Assembly (NCBI RefSeq): GCF_032362555.1
Contig: NC_083535.1
Location: 7,440,001 to 7,504,000, forward strand
Length of the DNA stretch: 64,000 bases
Origin: Amyelois transitella
Lineage: Eukaryota; Arthropoda; Insecta; Lepidoptera; Pyralidae
Direction: 5' to 3'
Shown in pieces: positions 12,495-24,777 of the stretch. The notes beneath the pieces are model-generated. The model worked only from the letters and a program-made list of their open reading frames with translations. It ran no database searches and was not told the DNA's origin. Both the position numbers and the translations under genes were made by a program. Position 1 is the stretch's first letter, and every line of letters starts with the position of its first letter.

Positions 12495-12928
12495 GTTTCC
12501 CCCCCTTGGGGGTTGACATTTCAAAAATCCCTTCTTAGTGCTCACTTATGTTACTAAAGGAACCTCTGTTCAAAATACCGAGCGGTTTCGGCTGTGCGTT
12601 AATAAATCAGTCACCCAATCGCACCCCCTAAATCACGATTGGAGGGTAGTTTGAAAAAACTTATAATGTCAAACATATTTACTTGCCTATGTAAGTGTTC
12701 ATGCCAAGTTTCAAGTTTATAAACCCAAGGAATAAGATTTTTCATAGAAACGTTTTTACCCCTTTTCCCCCCCTTGGGGGTTGAATTTCCAAAAATCCTT
12801 TCTTAGTGCTCCCCTACATATCCCAAGGAACCTACATTCCAAATTTCAGCTGTCTACGACCAGTAGTTTCGACTGTGCGTTGTCTGTCAGTCAGTCACTC
12901 AGTAACGGAAGAGTTTTATATATATAGA
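12495..12928 (-). mobile_element. Helitron 5' end, copy with empty mariner site
   Basis: It is nearly identical to 9626-10066 plus 11388-11395, apart from a 14-base deletion near 12577 and scattered changes. The 5' TC end lies at 12927-12928 and is followed by T. The internal and 3' parts are missing, so it is truncated at its plus-strand left side. It gives the pre-insertion sequence for the nested mariner. Confidence 0.85.
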
Positions 12929-13875
12929 TATTTTTGTCAATGTAGTTACTTACCTACGCATAGTTATTTTATCTAATTATATAATTTACTCCAAATTTAC
13001 GTTTAAATTTAAATTCAAGTTAGGATCACAATCATCAGGTTCGGTCATGTTATATGTCCGGTTTTTACTTATTTTTGAGTTTTTTTATATACACATGAAG
13101 GACGGCATTGGAAACTATTTTTAACAGATTCAGTGATTCGGTGAGCTTCGCTTAAAGCCTTAAACATTGAGAAGAAATATTTGAAATGGCAACTATTGAT
13201 GATAAATACAAACATCAGAATCTGGCTTATTATTTGATAGGAATACAGGACGGAATTATTTCATGCGCAACTACTTTCACTTATATTGTCGTTGATAATA
13301 TGAACTACTGAATAATCAGAGATACACTCGTAAATAACAAAAACATAGTTGACATGCTTATTTAGCAGATACGGTACCCACAGATATTTTAAGGGAAACG
13401 ATACTGACACTTCCAAAAAATTATAAGCTTCCAAAGTAAAATAAACAAGTCATACATGAGATTTGACAGTTATTGATGAGTTGAACTACCTATCTTCCTT
13501 CCGGCATGCTTATCAGAGACCCTCGTGAATATAATGTATAATGTGTTTGAAGTTGTACATTTGAAACCAACCAAAGTCCAATCTTCAAACTGAACTAGCT
13601 ACTATCTATAATTAATAACTTCTAAATTACTGTGCTGATGAACCGATGTTCATTAGCACAGCATAGTAGAAGTTTACGTAGTGGCATGTCCATTAAATAA
13701 TACAGCAGCCTGTATTTAGGATGATCGCTTATGTCTGTCTGCTTGCTACTGTGTCTGTGATCCGATTGTGTCGACACTTTTACTAAGTATTTATTTAATT
13801 GAGACAATTAAACGCCAATAAATTATACTTAAAGCAAACACTGATGTATTTACTATTTATTTTTTGTTATTTCAG
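12929..13875. other. Non-coding, upstream or intron of the LRR gene
   Basis: No recognisable exon. A 42-codon frame starting ATGGCAACT near 13186 has no signal peptide or leucine-rich pattern, so it was not accepted as the missing 5' exon. Confidence 0.4.
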
Positions 13876-16800
13876 CGATCTGAAAGAAAGTGTGTTTACG
13901 AAACTGGATCTGGTGGACTACTTTAGTTTGGCTGACAATTCACTGTTAGAAATGCCTCGACATGTTCTGCGCCATCTTCCACATGTCAAGACCCTCGACA
14001 TGTGTCGAAATAAAATTACTAAACTCACAGTGGAGGACTTTAAGGTATGTATATAACTTATAACTTTAAGGTATATATATAAATGTTTGTTTACCCATCA
14101 TTACAAATTTATTGTGAGTCTATTTAATAAAGTTAAGTAGAGGTGGTACCTAAATGATTACAAATAGAAGTAAAAAACAATTTTACTTATTGAACTCTCT
14201 GTATTACCGCGCCCTCAACCTTTATACCTAAGGGCTTCTTTCTTGACAAAATGCATTAATATATATGTCTATAACAACCTACACTTTAGTTTTATGAATG
14301 ACATAATTATATGATTTCTGATGTACCGGTGTAAATCAGGTTATAGCCTACGCCAATGATCCGTTTCAAAAGAGTAGCATACCATTTCGATTATATTGGC
14401 TTTAATGCAATGATTTTACCTAAACATAAAACTTTGTAGCATAACCTACTTTTCTTACATTCCAGGACATACAAGAGGTGGAGCATTTACTAGTAGCTGA
14501 TAATCAAATAGCAAAAATTGAAAGAGACGCTGTACCTAAAGCTTTACGACATGTTCATTTTGGTATTAACAAGTTAAGTACGTTAAATGGAGCTCTACGA
14601 GACTTAGATGATTTGGAGTGGATATTTATAAATGCTAATAATTTAAAATCAATTGATAATGAACTACCAGTCGTAAGTACAATATTTAAAGTGATAATAA
14701 TACTTAAGAACGTGGTGGTTTTAATAGTTCATTATTATTTTTTATTTGTTTTAGAAAGCCAAAAAGATAACACTTATTCATGCAGCTCACAATGAGCTAC
14801 AGAATTTGCCTCAAGATTTGAAACAAATGCCATCGTTGGAGTCACTCTATTTCTATGACAATAATATCAAATCGTTAGACAGATCCCTGCAAAAATCGAG
14901 GAGACTGATGAGAGTTAGCCTCTCATTCAACAAAATTGAAAGTGTAAGTAGGAGTTATTGGGTCATAGTTTTAATTTTCATACTTAGACGCACTGACCGG
15001 CACCTTTCTTTACAAAAAATTAAAATTTTGTATTTTTTGCCTGTACTACACAAATAGTGTTGTTCTGATGTTTTTGTAGCGCCAAATGACCAACGAGTTT
15101 ATTTGTTACGTAGAAGAAGTATATATGTGAGTCCTATTAATAAATAACAAAATAATGGAGTATTCTAACTTGTCATGACTTAATTCATCTTTATTTTTAA
15201 CTTATCTTATTTTTACAGCTCGCTGAGGATGAATTCGCTGAAACAGAAAAATTGTTGGATTTAGACATAGCTTACAACCACCTAAAACATCTGAATGGCT
15301 CATTAAGAAATCTAAAATCTCTGAGATATTTAAATCTCACGCATAATTTATTGACCGAATTTTCATTGCAAGAAATTAAAGGGCTGAAGAGGTTATCAGT
15401 TATTGATCTCTCACATAATAAAATAAATCACATCACAGGAAAAATGGAGGTAAAATAAAACTTAACACTTACTTTTACAACATTGTGATATTGAAAATAT
15501 AACCAGAACTAATTATTATCTTTACAGAATCTTGTTCATGTGGAGACATGTGTGTTAGAATTACGTTTAGACCACAATCACCTGATGAATTTAGGGGGAG
15601 CTCTCATGGGGCTCCATGGACTATTGAGACTAAACTTGAGCAACAATCAAATTCAACAAATATCGCCTGATGACTTGATCGGTTTAGAAGATTTGAAAGT
15701 TCTGGATATTTCATACAATCATATCACATCATTAGAGGAAACTTCAAAGGTTTGTCAACATAATTAATTTATCTGCTCTCACCTTATCACAAAAATTTAC
15801 TAAGCATAATTAAAGTAACCAATGATGCAACGCGAATTATAGTTTCAATTAAGTTATTCATGCACATGGCGAATATTTGTATTATTTTAGGGTTAGGTTA
15901 TCTAATATAAATTTTACTGAGCCGATTTCGTCCCAATGGTCTTCGACTGACTATTATGCTCGTATGAATATACAAAAAAAGTTTATCGAACTTGTATTCT
16001 TAAATAAACAAATAATTATCCTTTGCAGACATTTTTGCCCGCATTAGAGGAACTGATTGCTCATCACAACAATATCACAATTTTGGACAAAGACTTCCAT
16101 GGTTTGCCCGCACTGTGTCTCGCAGACCTGTCCTACAACTACATTCAGACAATGAATTATGATCTGGTGACAAAATCACGGTGTACTATAAATGGAGTTC
16201 CTAGTATCTTAAAAATTTATCTTCAAGGTAAGTTTAATAATTTTACTTTATCTTACCTCTCAAGTTATATGCGCAAGCGAATTAGTATATATTTGTTATG
16301 GTACTTTGAGTTTTATAGTTTTTGTTTCAATATTTTCGAAATTGCAACGTGTGTTCAACTAGCTAAGCGAAATTATATCCTAAGAAAAGCTATCAGGTTG
16401 TAACATAATTTAAATATGAAAAATTAATAATAAGGAAATTGTTTAATGCACATGCGAGTTTTGATATCTAACTAATAAATACACAAAATTACTTTACTGT
16501 GCTATATTTTGCGAATAACCATAGAATTTTAAGGAATATAAAACTAATTCTGTCGTCGACACTGATGGTACGAATAATAACTGCGTGCGTTGCAAGATGA
16601 CACATAATTTCTATAGTTTCAAATACAACAGCATTTCTATTGTCTTATATTATTTCCCTTTTATGGATGCTACACATGTTTAAAATAAAACTATGTGTAG
16701 GTACTGTATACTGTTATTTTTAATTTATATTTTAGTTTCTAATAATCCAAATGTTATTTAATAAGAATTTATTTTATAAGAATTATGTCTTGCAGATAAT

Positions 16801-17247
16801 CCTGTGCTGTGCAGCGAAGGATTGTTTGACTTGGTGAAGGAGCTAGAAAATTTGAACGCTCGGATAAGTGGACAGTCAACTTGCGTGGCTACGCAAACGA
16901 ATGCGCCAGTACTGAACATGAGAGCGTTGAACGATATCGTGCCGCAGCAGGAGCAGCCATTAATAGTGGTCGCGCACGTGGGGGCTGGCTTGCAGGGCCT
17001 TGCGCAGGACACCATGGAGCGCGAGCTGGTGCCGCCAGAGTCGCAGCTCATGTACAGGCGTGTTGGAGCCATCATCGGCCATCTTCTACCCGAGGACGGA
17101 CTCCCTGTCCTCGTGGACCCGCCCGTCACGTTGCCACCAGAAAGCACTAATGTCGTGGTCAAATGGCCTGATGAAAAAACTGACGAACAATCTCACCCTC
17201 TGGCGGACCACCTGCGTTTAAGAGATTTAAACGCATCTCCACAGTGA
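13876..17247 (+). CDS. Leucine-rich-repeat protein, 3' exons of the gene
   Basis: Seven exons are supported by GT-AG borders and continuous phase: 13876-14044, 14466-14672, 14755-14943, 15219-15449, 15528-15749, 16029-16227 and 16796-17247 (stop TGA). The first begins inside a codon, so at least one 5' exon is missing. The 556 visible residues form a string of 22-26-residue leucine-rich repeats with the LxxLxLxxNxL pattern, for example LRYLNLTHNLL, LLRLNLSNNQI and LKVLDISYNHI. They end with DNPVLCS, which resembles the start of a cysteine-capped C-terminal flank. The final exon codes for a GC-rich, repeat-free tail of about 150 residues without a clear membrane segment. Leucine-rich repeats bind proteins or ligands, and many insect members are secreted or on the cell surface. 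No specific family was recognised, and the signal peptide cannot be checked. Exon borders mostly fall at phase 0, often near repeat boundaries. Confidence 0.88.
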
Positions 17248-18345
17248 AACCGATTGCATCGTCGGATCTGCCGACGTTATAGAACTGAGTGCTTTCTTTA
17301 GAAAATATGCTGCCTATCTACATTGTACGGCAGAGTGTCTTCACATTTGGTTGAGTGCATGAATTTCTTTTGCATATTCATCTTCCTATTATTTTTATAT
17401 TGCGATGTATATAGGTAAGTGACTCACTTATAACTTGATAATGCGCATCCCGTAATACTAAAATTAGTGAATCCTAAACATAAATAATGTTGTAAAAATT
17501 AACATTGTTTCAAATATTATTTGTAATTAGTAAAAAGTATTGATAGTTGAAGTGATTTTAAGACCTTTTAAAAATTATAGGATAAGTCATTTGAGTCGAG
17601 TCCATTTACTTACATATATTGTGCCTTAGTATGGCAATAAACTCCAGATGTTTCTTTGTAAGGTTTGGTTAGAAATTCAAGATTAAACTTAGCTCACAGA
17701 CGCCACCACCGCGAGGGTTGCGCCTACATTCATTATGTGTAAGATAAGGCGACTTTATTTAATTTTATGGACTTATCACATTTATAGGTACATAGGAAAA
17801 ACATTTTAATAAAAAGAAAATCTAATTCAAAGTGAAATTGCTGTGAAAGGTATGGCGAAACTTATGTAAACGAAATTATATATATTTAGGTTAAGGTTAT
17901 AGATCTTATTTTATTGCAGTAATTTAAATTGTGAATTAATGTTACTAACATTTTTAGGTACGTATGCCAACAGCTAATATGCCAAATTGTTTCAATTAAG
18001 CTGCAAATGAATAATTATAGATTTTAAGATAAATAAAGTACCTATGCCGAATCATTTTTTATTCCTACACCTTTGATTTTTAAACTTTATTGATTTAGTA
18101 GGTACCTATGTATTGTTATATTCTCACATCATACCCGACGACCGATGCCTGTAGTGATCGTTGTTTGTAGCTTTAGTTGACATTGTAAGTACACATAAGT
18201 ATGTAGTTGTTGTTTCTAATAAATATTATTTTATGATGGTTTGTTTTAACATTTTAAATTGACGTAAGTACCTAGATGTTTAAGTACAGAGGATAACAAA
18301 TGATATTATATCGGGATAAAAAGTATCTACTTATTATTTCACAAG
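17248..18345 (+). other. Probable 3' untranslated region and flank of the LRR gene
   Basis: Sequence directly after the stop codon. Possible polyadenylation signals are AATAAA near 17636, 18033 and 18219. The true cleavage site cannot be chosen by eye. No other gene is seen. Confidence 0.4.
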
Positions 18346-18349
18346 TACC

Positions 18350-18492
18350 CGAAACCGCCGAGCTTTCATGAAGAGAGTTATGAATGTGGATGAAGCGAAG
18401 GAAATATGCAGAGATCGTGGCAAGTAGAAAGAGGTAGTCTCTGCCTACCCCTCCGGGAAAGAGGCGTGATTTTATGTATGTATGTATGTATT
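18350..18492 (+). repeat. Interspersed repeat, family B, 3' part
   Basis: It contains GTTATGAATGTGGATGAAGC, GGAAATATGCAGAGATCGTGG and CTCTGCCTACCCCTCCGGGAAAGAGGCGTGAT, followed by a TATG microsatellite. A longer copy lies in reverse at 32620-32900. It is an abundant moth repeat with a simple-repeat tail, probably a SINE or the end of a LINE. Confidence 0.7.
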
Positions 18493-18581
18493 ATTTCACA
18501 AATTTCATTTTAATCCGCACCCTAGATGATGCGTAAAGAGTAACAAACAGAGTAACAACACACGTTACATCTAATTATTAC

Positions 18582-18640
18582 TAGCGACACTCCCCGGCTT
18601 CACACAGGTAGCATTAGATACCTACCTATTGTTTTTCATA
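18582..18640 (-). repeat. Helitron 3' end fragment
   Basis: CTAG followed by CGACACTCCCCGGCTTC on the plus strand matches the CTAG-plus-hairpin end seen in other Helitron copies here, such as 28917-28960. The other end was not found. Confidence 0.5.
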
Positions 18641-18924
18641 GAAACTTGGTCCCCCCCATTTTAGTATCTAATTTTGATATTTTTTTCGGTTTGGCTGTAA
18701 AAGTGGATCAGAGAGACTATACTACTCAATTCAGTGACTAGTAATTACTAGTGAGTACAGAGTAGGTAAGTATTGAGCTATAATATTTATAGCGCTAATA
18801 GAAAGAAAGAGAATGTAATCACACTGAGAAGAATCATGATCAAATAAAAAAAAGTAGGTAAGGATAAACTTAAAACCGACTTTTAATTTTCTATTATTTT
18901 TTGCTTTTTAGTGTATTATAATAA

Positions 18925-19500
18925 CCTATACTTATAATAAATCTGTAGAGAGGTCAATTCTGTACATGGAATATATTTTCAAAATAACTATCAGGGGGTG
19001 ATAAGTGATCGATATTGATGCCAAAAATGCAATCAATTAAATTTTTGTCTGTCTGTCTGTATGTTCTTTATAGAAACAAAATCTACTTGACGGATTTTAA
19101 CGAAACTTGGTACAGTTATTCTTCATACTCCTGAGCAGGTTATAGTATACTTTTCATTACGCTACTATCAGTAGGATTCTTTTTCAAATAAAAACTTATT
19201 AAACAAACATTAGAAATGCTTTTATAAAAAATATTCTTAACCAGTGTTACTGATCGGGAATACATAGTGCCACTGTGTAACAGTGTTACTCATTGGGAAA
19301 ATGATAGTTGCAATGTGTACCACTGGTACACAACGGGAATTTTTTTGCCATTGAGTAACAGTGTTACAGATCGAGGTGTGACTGAATGGGAACAAACCGA
19401 TTTTTTAAGCTTCCGTCGCGTGTGCAGCCTTAATGGTTTAAGCTACAGCGAAACCATGTATAACGGAAATATTCTACATAAAATTATTAAAAAAATATCC
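18925..19500 (+). mobile_element. Helitron 5' end with internal CAGTGTTAC repeats
   Basis: The start ATACTTATAATAAATCTG, AGGTCAATTCTGTAC and the (GTCT)n stretch near 19048-19060 are similar in order to the reversed start of the Helitron at 60695-61557. The segment 19220-19400 contains four degenerate repeats of AGTGTTAC followed by a GGGA-type tail. No CTAG end was located. The open frame at 19267-19503 crosses these repeats and is not a gene. Confidence 0.55.
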
Positions 19501-19649
19501 TAAGACAGCATAAGTCTACGGTTGACTCACAATAACATGTGTAATTCCTAATAGCTTAGCAGTTCGGAGATTTCTGATTATATTTCTTTACTCTGGCGTT
19601 TATAATACCAATAACACTAACACTCATTCGTAATTTTAATAATAATATA

Positions 19650-20030
19650 TGTACCTATTCAATAAGAGTCAAGTCATGGTCTTTGGGGACGGGAGGAAAC
19701 AATATGACAACATTCCACCAGTACCTACTTCTCAATAGCACTGAACTACAGAGAGTTTATAAATTCAAATATCTAGGTCATATGTTGACTCCTGACCTCA
19801 GGGATGATGAAGACATTCAGAGGGAGCGGAGGGCGTTGTCAGTCAGAGCGAACATGCTTGCCCGCAGATTTGCGCGCTGCACGAGGGAAGTCAAAGTCAC
19901 CCTGTTTAAAGCTTAGTGCTCTTCTTTTTATACGTGTACACTATGGGCAAGATATACTCAAAAATCTTACAACGCCCTTCGTGTTCAATACAACAATGCG
20001 TTCAGGCTGGGGCTGAACAATAAAATTATA
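19650..20030 (+). pseudogene. LINE reverse transcriptase, C-terminal fragment
   Basis: Codons read KSQVMVFGDGR, then VYKFKYLGHMLTPDL, RERRALSVRANMLARRFARC and, after a stop and small shifts, SFYTCTLWARYTQ and LRVQYNNAFR. This matches the region just after the reverse transcriptase domain of non-LTR retrotransposons, where FKYLG is typical. The rest of the element is missing on the 5' side, the usual outcome of truncated reverse transcription. An AT-rich stretch and an (ATTC)n tail near 20155-20182 follow. Confidence 0.75.
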
Positions 20031-20319
20031 TTAATGACATTTATGAACTTTATTAATATAATTTTATGAATTTTATTACTGTAATTTTATAAATTTAATT
20101 AATTACTATTAGTACTAACATAGCTTTAAGTTTACTAACATATTATGAGTCCTGGTTCATTCATTCATTCATTCATTCAATAAAAAAAGAACCATCGAAG
20201 TCGGTATAGAAACACCAAACTTATACATAAAATGAAATACGCTAACAAACCATCGCGCGTAAATACTGAATCATGCCACGAGTAGGTACCTATACCTAAG
20301 GATTATTTCAAACACATCA

Positions 20320-20939
20320 TCACTACATAGAATAAAACAAAGTCGCTCTCTCTGTCCCTATGTCCCTTTGTATGCTTAAATCTTTAAAACTACACACCGG
20401 ATTTTGATGCGGTTTTCAATAGATAGAGTGAATCAAGAGGAAGGTTTATATGTAAGTATAATAACATCCATTAAATAGTGGAGAAATACCTGTTATTTTT
20501 GAGATTTCTAATGTGATGTCGTTAATTATCATATTATTTTATGATTACCTACATTGCAAACGCAGGCTGAACCCTACGAGATTTATCCAAATAATGTACT
20601 AATTATTTGTACACATTAAAAAAGTCTACAGAAAACTGCGCGATGGTATATGTATGTCTATCACTCATAGATATCCCACAATAAAAATATTTTGTCATTA
20701 ACTTTTTACGACAAATAATGGCAAATGAAGCGATTTTAACCAATACAGCATTAATCCTTATCCAATTAAATAGCTTAAAAAAATTGTTGATTTAACACAG
20801 ATCTATATGGCCCTTTACAGCACAAGATTTAAATTAATATTTCGAAGATATTACAGATTTACTGCGGCGGTACTGTCCGACTTCTGTAGTGTATTTAGTA
20901 TCAGCATTGCACCCGTGCGAAGCTGGGGCGGGTCGCTAG
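20320..20939 (+). mobile_element. Non-autonomous Helitron, 620 bp
   Basis: It starts TCACTACATAGAATAAAACA after a host A and ends in CTAG (20936-20939) before a host T, with the GC-rich hairpin CCCGTGCGAAGCTGGGGCGGG just before. Most of it aligns in reverse to 4030-4763. Compared with that copy it has lost the helicase motif segment between CAGATTTA and CTGTAGTGTATTTAGTA. Confidence 0.8.
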
Positions 20940-22843
20940 TTGAAAATAAAATTAACAATACGTCTTACTTAGGCGTTTAGTGGGTTGGTACCTTATTCCC
21001 ACCTACATACATTTTTGAAGACGGTGTTCGAATCGATACAGGAACAGTGCGTGTGGGGGCACAGAATCAAATCCTACCTAGGCTATATACAAATGAGACT
21101 TTTCTGAGTTATGTTCATTAGTTTTAGTAAGTATTAACATGCTCTTACGGTGATTTTAAGAGGATGATTTTTTATTATTGATTAGTAAAAAAAATTATAG
21201 AAACTTAATTTTCGTTTTCCTTTATTAAGAAAAATTATACACTTTCTCAGGATCCCTGGAAATTTTGCAGTTATTGTAAAGAAATTTCTTCACCGGTTCT
21301 TTCGCCTAAATTTCCCTTGGGAGCAGTATATAAATTAATACATACAACGTTGTTAGTACTCCGAAGTATGCGCCATGCATTAAATTTTTGCAGTATTATT
21401 TGTTTCCTTAAAAGTTACGCGTTTAGAAACAGATACCTAATTACTAACTTCATACTTAATGTATATAATGGGTAAACATTTTGAATCTGCATGTAAGTTC
21501 TATGGGTGTAGATATGCACAGATTCAATATTGGTTGAGTGCATAAAGAGGTAACAAACAAACTAAGGAACAGGGAAGGACATTGCAAGGGTAGGTACCTA
21601 TCTCTCATCCCGAAACAAGGAATAAACCTATGTTCCCGTAGATTTATCTATGAATGACGATGTGCCGAGCGAAATCACGGGAAATGATATTTAATTATAA
21701 ATACTTATCGTTAATTTGATGTTTGTTTTTAGATTTCCCAAAATTCCCACGGGAGCGGAAAAACAGGTCATTGTGCGTTCGAATTTGCGAGGGAAAGGTA
21801 TCCAAAGTACCTACACCCAAGCCTTTAGGAGTATTGAGAAGAACATAGTATCTACCATATTACCTTTAGGTACCTTTCATCCAGGAAAAGACAGTTTAGG
21901 TGGATTTGTGTAAAATAACAATATCCGTGAGCAAAGCCGCAGGCAACAGCTAGTAATAAATAAGACCAAATAGACTTTAGACGTAACGTTAATGTGGTTA
22001 TGACATACACACAAAGCCAGCGGGAATTCAACTTCTTCAAGGTATGTAAGTCAGAGTGAGTAGGTAGAGTTTTATGGCGGTAGCCCCCGAAATTGGGTAA
22101 TATTTGTTTGTCTACTTAATATTTTCTTAGTTTCTTATTATGCGTTAACTAGGTATATGTTTATGGCTATAATAATTATGGTTTAGATAATTATGCGAAA
22201 AGAAATCATCATCTTAATAAGAGTTTTGATCGATACAACCATTCAAAACCACTTTTGTCGGAATCATTAACTACCTATGTAAAAACTACTTTTGACTGAT
22301 TTTTCTAGTCAATACTAAAATACTTTTGACTGGTTATGAATTGCAAAATATATAAAAGAAGAAAGTGAATGACTGACTGACAATGATCCAATATCAACGC
22401 ACAGTCAAATCGCTGGGACAAGAGACTTATTTGGTGTGTAGATTCTATATGTGGTCTAATAGAGGATTTCCCGTCTTTTCAGCTGGAAAGGGAAATATGG
22501 TGATGTTTCATTTCATGGGGGCGGTATCGCAGGGTATTACCTAGTTAAACTTTATTTAAATTAAACGTGGTATATTGATTTAAAATACAGAAAGTCAGAA
22601 AGAGCAAAATTAGGTTCGGTTCGTGAGCGGATCAACACAATATTTTGATTTTAAATTTGGCGGGAACGAGCGCCTCCAATGCCACCCTCTGTGCCACCAC
22701 AAAACGTATATGAAAAGTTTACATATTATGTAAAGGAAACTTAAAACTCAATTTAAAATTAATAGGTACGATTTCAAATGAGGCCTATACTATATTATTC
22801 CCAAAATCAAGATCATGACATGACAAAAAGTTGAGGTACTTAA
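20940..22843. other. Intergenic, fragments of repeats only
   Basis: No gene. Around 21925-21955 is a reversed CTAG/hairpin end of Helitron type (plus-strand GCCGCAGGCAACAGCTAG). Near 22345-22420 the sequence TATATAAAAGAAG...GACTGACTGACAATGATCC resembles a Helitron 5' end. Both are too degraded to delimit. Confidence 0.45.
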
Positions 22844-24773
22844 CCCTACAAGGCACGATTTTTTTTTTCTTTTCGAGTAAAATGTATGTTATATAGTTTA
22901 CCACTAGAAGTCCGGGAAAAATAATAAAAAAAATCAAAACCAAATATTTACGTAGAAATATATTTTTTTTATTTGGTTCCCGCTGAGGTACATTGTGCCT
23001 TAATACTACTTTTTGGCATCGAATCAGTACAAATGGACTACCCCACTTTGATTAATACAACATGTTTTATAATTATCATTGTAAGCCCTTAAAAAGAAAA
23101 AAAAATATAATAAACGAAATAAAATTATAACAGTGCTATTGATGGAAATTCCGAAAGCAATTTTTATCTTTATAGAAGCAAAGTTCCACACGACATTTTT
23201 CACATGTAATGAAAGTTTTGCCTTTGCATCCGGGATATTTACAGCGTTGACGTTTCAAACCCCAAATAGGATAATGTTCAAACCCATCACTTCTGACATC
23301 AGGAGGAGGCAGGATTGCAGTATTACGCTTAGTCCTTTTCAGCTCAATTTCAGTAGACGCAGATGATGGTCTACCTCTTTTCTTGTTCATCGATAGACCA
23401 GACATACAGAGACTTTTTGCAACTTCAAACTTGAAGTCTCTCAGTTTTAGAGGGGTTGGTGTCCCGTTCTGCTCTCCAACTCGTCTGTATAGCAACCAAC
23501 TATTTATAACCACAACATCTAGAAGGTGGTAAAATAATCTCAAATACCATTTTCTGGTTCTTATTTTTATTTTATATTTACCCAGAAATGAGTCGAGCAG
23601 ATCGACACCTCCCATGTGCTGATTATAAATTTTCACTATTTGAGGACAATCAACATAAATATATTTTTTAGCTTTTTTGCAATATCTCTTCACTTGATGT
23701 ACTGGCTCTCGTCCCACAAACGATGATGAGAGCACACACTGAAATATGAAATGGCTTCGAAACATTTTTTTGGATGCTAAATTTGTACATTTCTTCTGTG
23801 ATGTGTTCTAATAATTCATTATCAAAAAACCATAGAAAATATTGTAAGGGTGTTTCAAATTGTGAAATCGATGGCGGTAAAATTGTGTTTCCAGTAAACT
23901 GAGGCAGAACTGGTTGAAAAGACTTCTTTTTCCAGATGAACTTCCTTTTTTTTCTTTGAGAGCAAGAGACCTTGGTTTTAGTTCTGTTAGATGTGGCAAT
24001 ACTCACAAAAGTCGAAGATTGTCTGGCTGTTGGTGACGGTTGAACAATACCTGCAGTGGGCTCTGAAATTGCACCCGAAGTACTGGGTCGAGGGCTTGGT
24101 TCATGTCTGTTTTCGTGACTTGTATCTTCATTAGTAGAAGGACATTGATTTGCTTCCATGTCATTAAGTGATTCTGGCAAAAAGCTAAGAGTGGATCGTA
24201 ATCTTTCAGTATCTTCATCACTGTCGGCTGCAGAAGAATCTTCGCCATCTTCGCTACCCGATGGTATAGTCAAGAAATGTATAATTTCTTCCTCAAATAA
24301 TCTTTTTCTAGCCATAATCTAAAAAAAAAATATATATTCGTCAGTAAAATACCGATAGTACGTATTGGTAAAAAGGAAGACTAAGGCACAGTGTACCGTA
24401 TCTGGAACGTTCAAATAAATGGATTTTTTTCTTACATAAATTACAACAATACAAAAACTAACTTACCCGAGTCAAAGTGAACACTATTATAAAACTACAA
24501 TAATTTTTTTACTGTCCAAAACTCCAATAAAACAACTTTTATATTTTTTTCAATATGTGGAATTAATGAACTCGCGACGACACCCCGAATTTGAAGTTCT
24601 GTTCTTTGCCTAGTGACCGATACCGCCATCTATGCCAAACTATCTGTATTACGTAATCGCTATACTAGTAAAGTTTCTACAAAAACCCAACAGAAGTCTA
24701 TATCAGTTTTAATAAACGTGTAGGGAACCTTTTCTATGAGTGTTCCCGATGAGTCACTGAGTGCCTTGTAGGG
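22844..24773 (-). mobile_element. PiggyBac element, internally deleted, 1930 bp
   Basis: TTAA duplications flank it (22840-22843 and 24774-24777). The terminal inverted repeats are a perfect 13 bases, CCCTACAAGGCAC on the left and its complement on the right. Subterminal inverted motifs (GTACATTGTGCCTTAA near 22990 and AAGGCACAGTGTACC near 24384) are also present. The TTAA site and short 13-base ends are those of piggyBac. The element carries a transposase gene without its centre. Confidence 0.93.
23136..24315 (-). pseudogene. PiggyBac transposase lacking its catalytic core
   Basis: The N-terminal frame (ATG at 24315) is an acidic, serine-rich region (many D/E/S), followed by the family start of the core, FIWKKKSF through LQYFLWFFDNELLEHI and EEMY. 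Near 23770 the reading jumps to a second frame that begins close to LSSSFVG and continues VKRYCKKAKKYIYVDCP, YNQHMGGVDLLDSFLG and TRKWYLRLFYHLLD, ending in a cysteine-rich C-terminus (CKYPGCKGKTFITCEKC) and a stop at 23136. The MGGVD segment holds the third catalytic aspartate of the family. The region with the first two, roughly 200-250 residues in full-length relatives of about 580 residues, is absent. The product cannot catalyse transposition, but the element ends are intact and could be moved by a transposase supplied elsewhere. Confidence 0.92.
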
Positions 24774-24777
24774 TTAA

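Noticed and set aside
12308..12538. A 76-codon frame in GC-rich DNA
   Set aside because: It covers a dispersed repeat and the start of the truncated Helitron, and has no splice or protein support.
13186..13311. A 42-codon ORF with a good start context as first exon of the LRR gene
   Set aside because: It ends in a stop, has no signal peptide, and no donor in the right phase was found.
16758..17162. A 134-codon minus-strand frame
   Set aside because: It is the antisense shadow of the GC-rich last exon of the leucine-rich-repeat gene.
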